The translations under genes were made by a program, and so were the position numbers. The notes beneath the pieces were generated by a model that did no database searches, had not been told where the DNA came from, and worked only from the letters and a program-made list of their open reading frames with translations. Below, piece after piece: positions 62,930-64,000 of a stretch of DNA of 64,000 bases. This stretch comes from Bdellovibrio sp. SKB1291214. Its GTDB lineage: Bacteria > Bdellovibrionota > Bdellovibrionia > Bdellovibrionales > Bdellovibrionaceae. Positions within the stretch are counted from its first letter, which is position 1. The number at the start of each line of letters is the position of its first letter. The DNA is taken from NCBI RefSeq assembly GCF_002209355.2, contig NZ_CP106855.1:1798001-1862000 (forward strand), read 5' to 3'.

Positions 62930-63787
62930 ATGATGAAGTACGTTTTGTCGTTTTTTGTTCTTGTTCTTGCAGCCTGCGCCCACACATCTAAAGTTTCTGA
63001 CGAAACTAAATCCGTAAAGCTTCAACCAGATCAAAGTGGTTATTTGAAAGTTAACGGTACAGATATTTATTACGAAATGCATGGTACTGGCGAACCCTTG
63101 GTTCTTTTGCATGGAGGCGGGTCTGATATTCACGTCAGTTTTGGGAAGGGTATTGTTGCTTTGTCGAAACATTTTCGCGTCATTGCCTTTGATGAGCAGG
63201 GGCATGGAAAATCTCCAGTATCGGATCGACCTTTTGGTTTTGAAAACACGGCGAAAGATATCGCTGAAGCTTTAAAACAGCTTCACATTGAAAAAGCGAA
63301 GTTCATCGGATTTAGTAACGGCGCCACGACAGGAATGTACATTGGCATTCTTTATCCGGATCTGATGAGCAAAATGGTTTTAGGTTCAGGGCTGTACAGT
63401 CGTAAGGGTGCTCCACCGCAATTCTGGGAAATGATGAAGGGTGCGACCATCAATTCCATGCCTCAAGAATTGAAAGACGCTTATGTGAAGGTTTCACCTC
63501 GTCCCCAAGATCTGCAAAAGATGTTCGAATATGATTCAAATCGTATGCGCACCTTTAAAGACATCCCGGAAAAATCCATTCGCGCCGTTAAAGTTCCTGT
63601 CTTGATTATGCAAACGGATCAAGATGTCGCGACATTAGAACATGGAGTTTACGTGACTAGACTGCTTCCGCAAGGGCGGTTCGCAGTTTTGCCTGGACCT
63701 CACGATAATTTTATCGGGAGCGTATCGAAAGATTCTCCTGCCATGGCACAAGCAAGTTTAAATATCATGATCGATTTCTTAAAATAA
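62930..63787 (+). CDS. Alpha/beta hydrolase lipoprotein
   Basis: A 285-aa lipoprotein with lipobox LAAC (Cys 16) and an alpha/beta hydrolase domain: LLHGGGSDIH, GHGKSPVSDRP, nucleophile FIGFSNGATTGMYIG, Asp in QTDQDVAT and His in GPHDNFIG. Exported, so it may act on external esters or lipids. GGAG precedes the ATG. The SnoaL-like gene follows 27 bp later. Confidence 0.88.
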   Translation: MMKYVLSFFVLVLAACAHTSKVSDETKSVKLQPDQSGYLKVNGTDIYYEMHGTGEPLVLLHGGGSDIHVSFGKGIVALSKHFRVIAFDEQGHGKSPVSDRPFGFENTAKDIAEALKQLHIEKAKFIGFSNGATTGMYIGILYPDLMSKMVLGSGLYSRKGAPPQFWEMMKGATINSMPQELKDAYVKVSPRPQDLQKMFEYDSNRMRTFKDIPEKSIRAVKVPVLIMQTDQDVATLEHGVYVTRLLPQGRFAVLPGPHDNFIGSVSKDSPAMAQASLNIMIDFLK

Positions 63788-63814
63788 TTTAAAATGAATT
63801 TTAGTGGAGGTTTC

Positions 63815-64000
63815 GTGTCGCTTCAGGATCAAAATCACGTCAACGACATTGTAACAGTTAAGCAAGTATATGCGGGAATTAACCGCAATGAAACTGATGC
63901 GTTACTGAAATTCTTTGCTCCCGATATTGTTAGAGTAGAGCCTGAAGGCTTTCCTTCGTCTGGAATATATCGCGGGCTTGATCAGATGAAAGTGCACCTA
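63815..64000 (+). CDS. SnoaL-like / NTF2-fold protein, partial
   Basis: 62 codons of a gene cut by the window end, too short to be listed by a simple start search. It starts at GTG 63,815 with GTGGAGG upstream. The translation VKQVYAGINRNETDALLKFF, followed by APDIVRVEPEGFPSSG and YRGLDQM, is typical of SnoaL-like NTF2-fold proteins. Confidence 0.8.
   Translation, partial: MSLQDQNHVNDIVTVKQVYAGINRNETDALLKFFAPDIVRVEPEGFPSSGIYRGLDQMKVHL

Overview
The window looks like chromosomal DNA of a Bdellovibrio-type predatory bacterium (Bdellovibrionota). Supporting signs are a single stand-alone MglA Ras-like GTPase, a TIGR02147-family regulator, a TPR protein with a winged-helix tail, many small secreted proteins and lipoproteins, and a tig / clpP-clpX / lon proteostasis neighbourhood. 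This assignment is by recognition of protein families; no database search was run.

Layout. Positions 1-5,980 hold trigger factor (minus strand), then a plus-strand run of two Get3/ArsA-like ATPases, a TPR lipoprotein and glutamate-cysteine ligase. 6,000-8,900 holds two secreted unknowns and a phospholipase D-type lipoprotein. 8,900-18,000 is a protein quality-control block: pepA, clpP-clpX, a two-component pair and lon. 18,000-24,700 has a double AhpD-like protein, a DMT exporter, the glutathione-dependent formaldehyde pathway (FGH plus class III ADH) beside a LysR regulator, and the TPR-winged-helix protein. 24,800-31,400 has tRNA-Val, an OPT transporter, an L,D-transpeptidase and a two-gene secreted module whose large member has a caspase-like His/Cys pattern. 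31,400-36,700 is a minus-strand block: PPTase, nadA, then ffs-dnaX-ybaB-recR-mglA. 36,700-49,200 mixes a strong inverted repeat, YceI, icd, srkA-like kinase, YgjP-like peptidase, PAP2 phosphatase, two secreted envelope proteins and the TIGR02147 regulator.

49,581-56,570 is the most accessory-looking part. It starts at ssrA (tmRNA). About 1.4 kb further on there is a degenerate second copy of the tmRNA 3' end, its terminator and the following ~120 bp; between the copies sits an Rrf2 regulator with an AhpD-like gene and a clear palindromic operator. Next come two diverged copies of a ~1.65 kb segment (secreted alpha/beta hydrolase with a malectin-like tail, plus upstream DNA) flanking a divergent HxlR-azoreductase pair. 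A GFA-type gene follows whose conserved N-terminus can be read from the DNA but has no ATG, GTG or TTG start. No integrase is visible.

56,570-64,000 returns to ordinary genes: an RsbQ-like hydrolase, an outer-membrane-type protein, two methyltransferases, an AI-2E-family transporter, mntP under a yybP-ykoY manganese riboswitch, an Rnk-like protein, a lipoprotein hydrolase and a truncated SnoaL-like gene.

Common themes are redox and electrophile defence (GshA, FGH/ADH, GFA, AhpD-like proteins, AzoR, Rrf2, HxlR) and ATP-dependent proteolysis with its chaperones. Where an upstream in-frame codon had no ribosome site, starts were moved to the codon with a ribosome binding site or a family-typical N-terminus.
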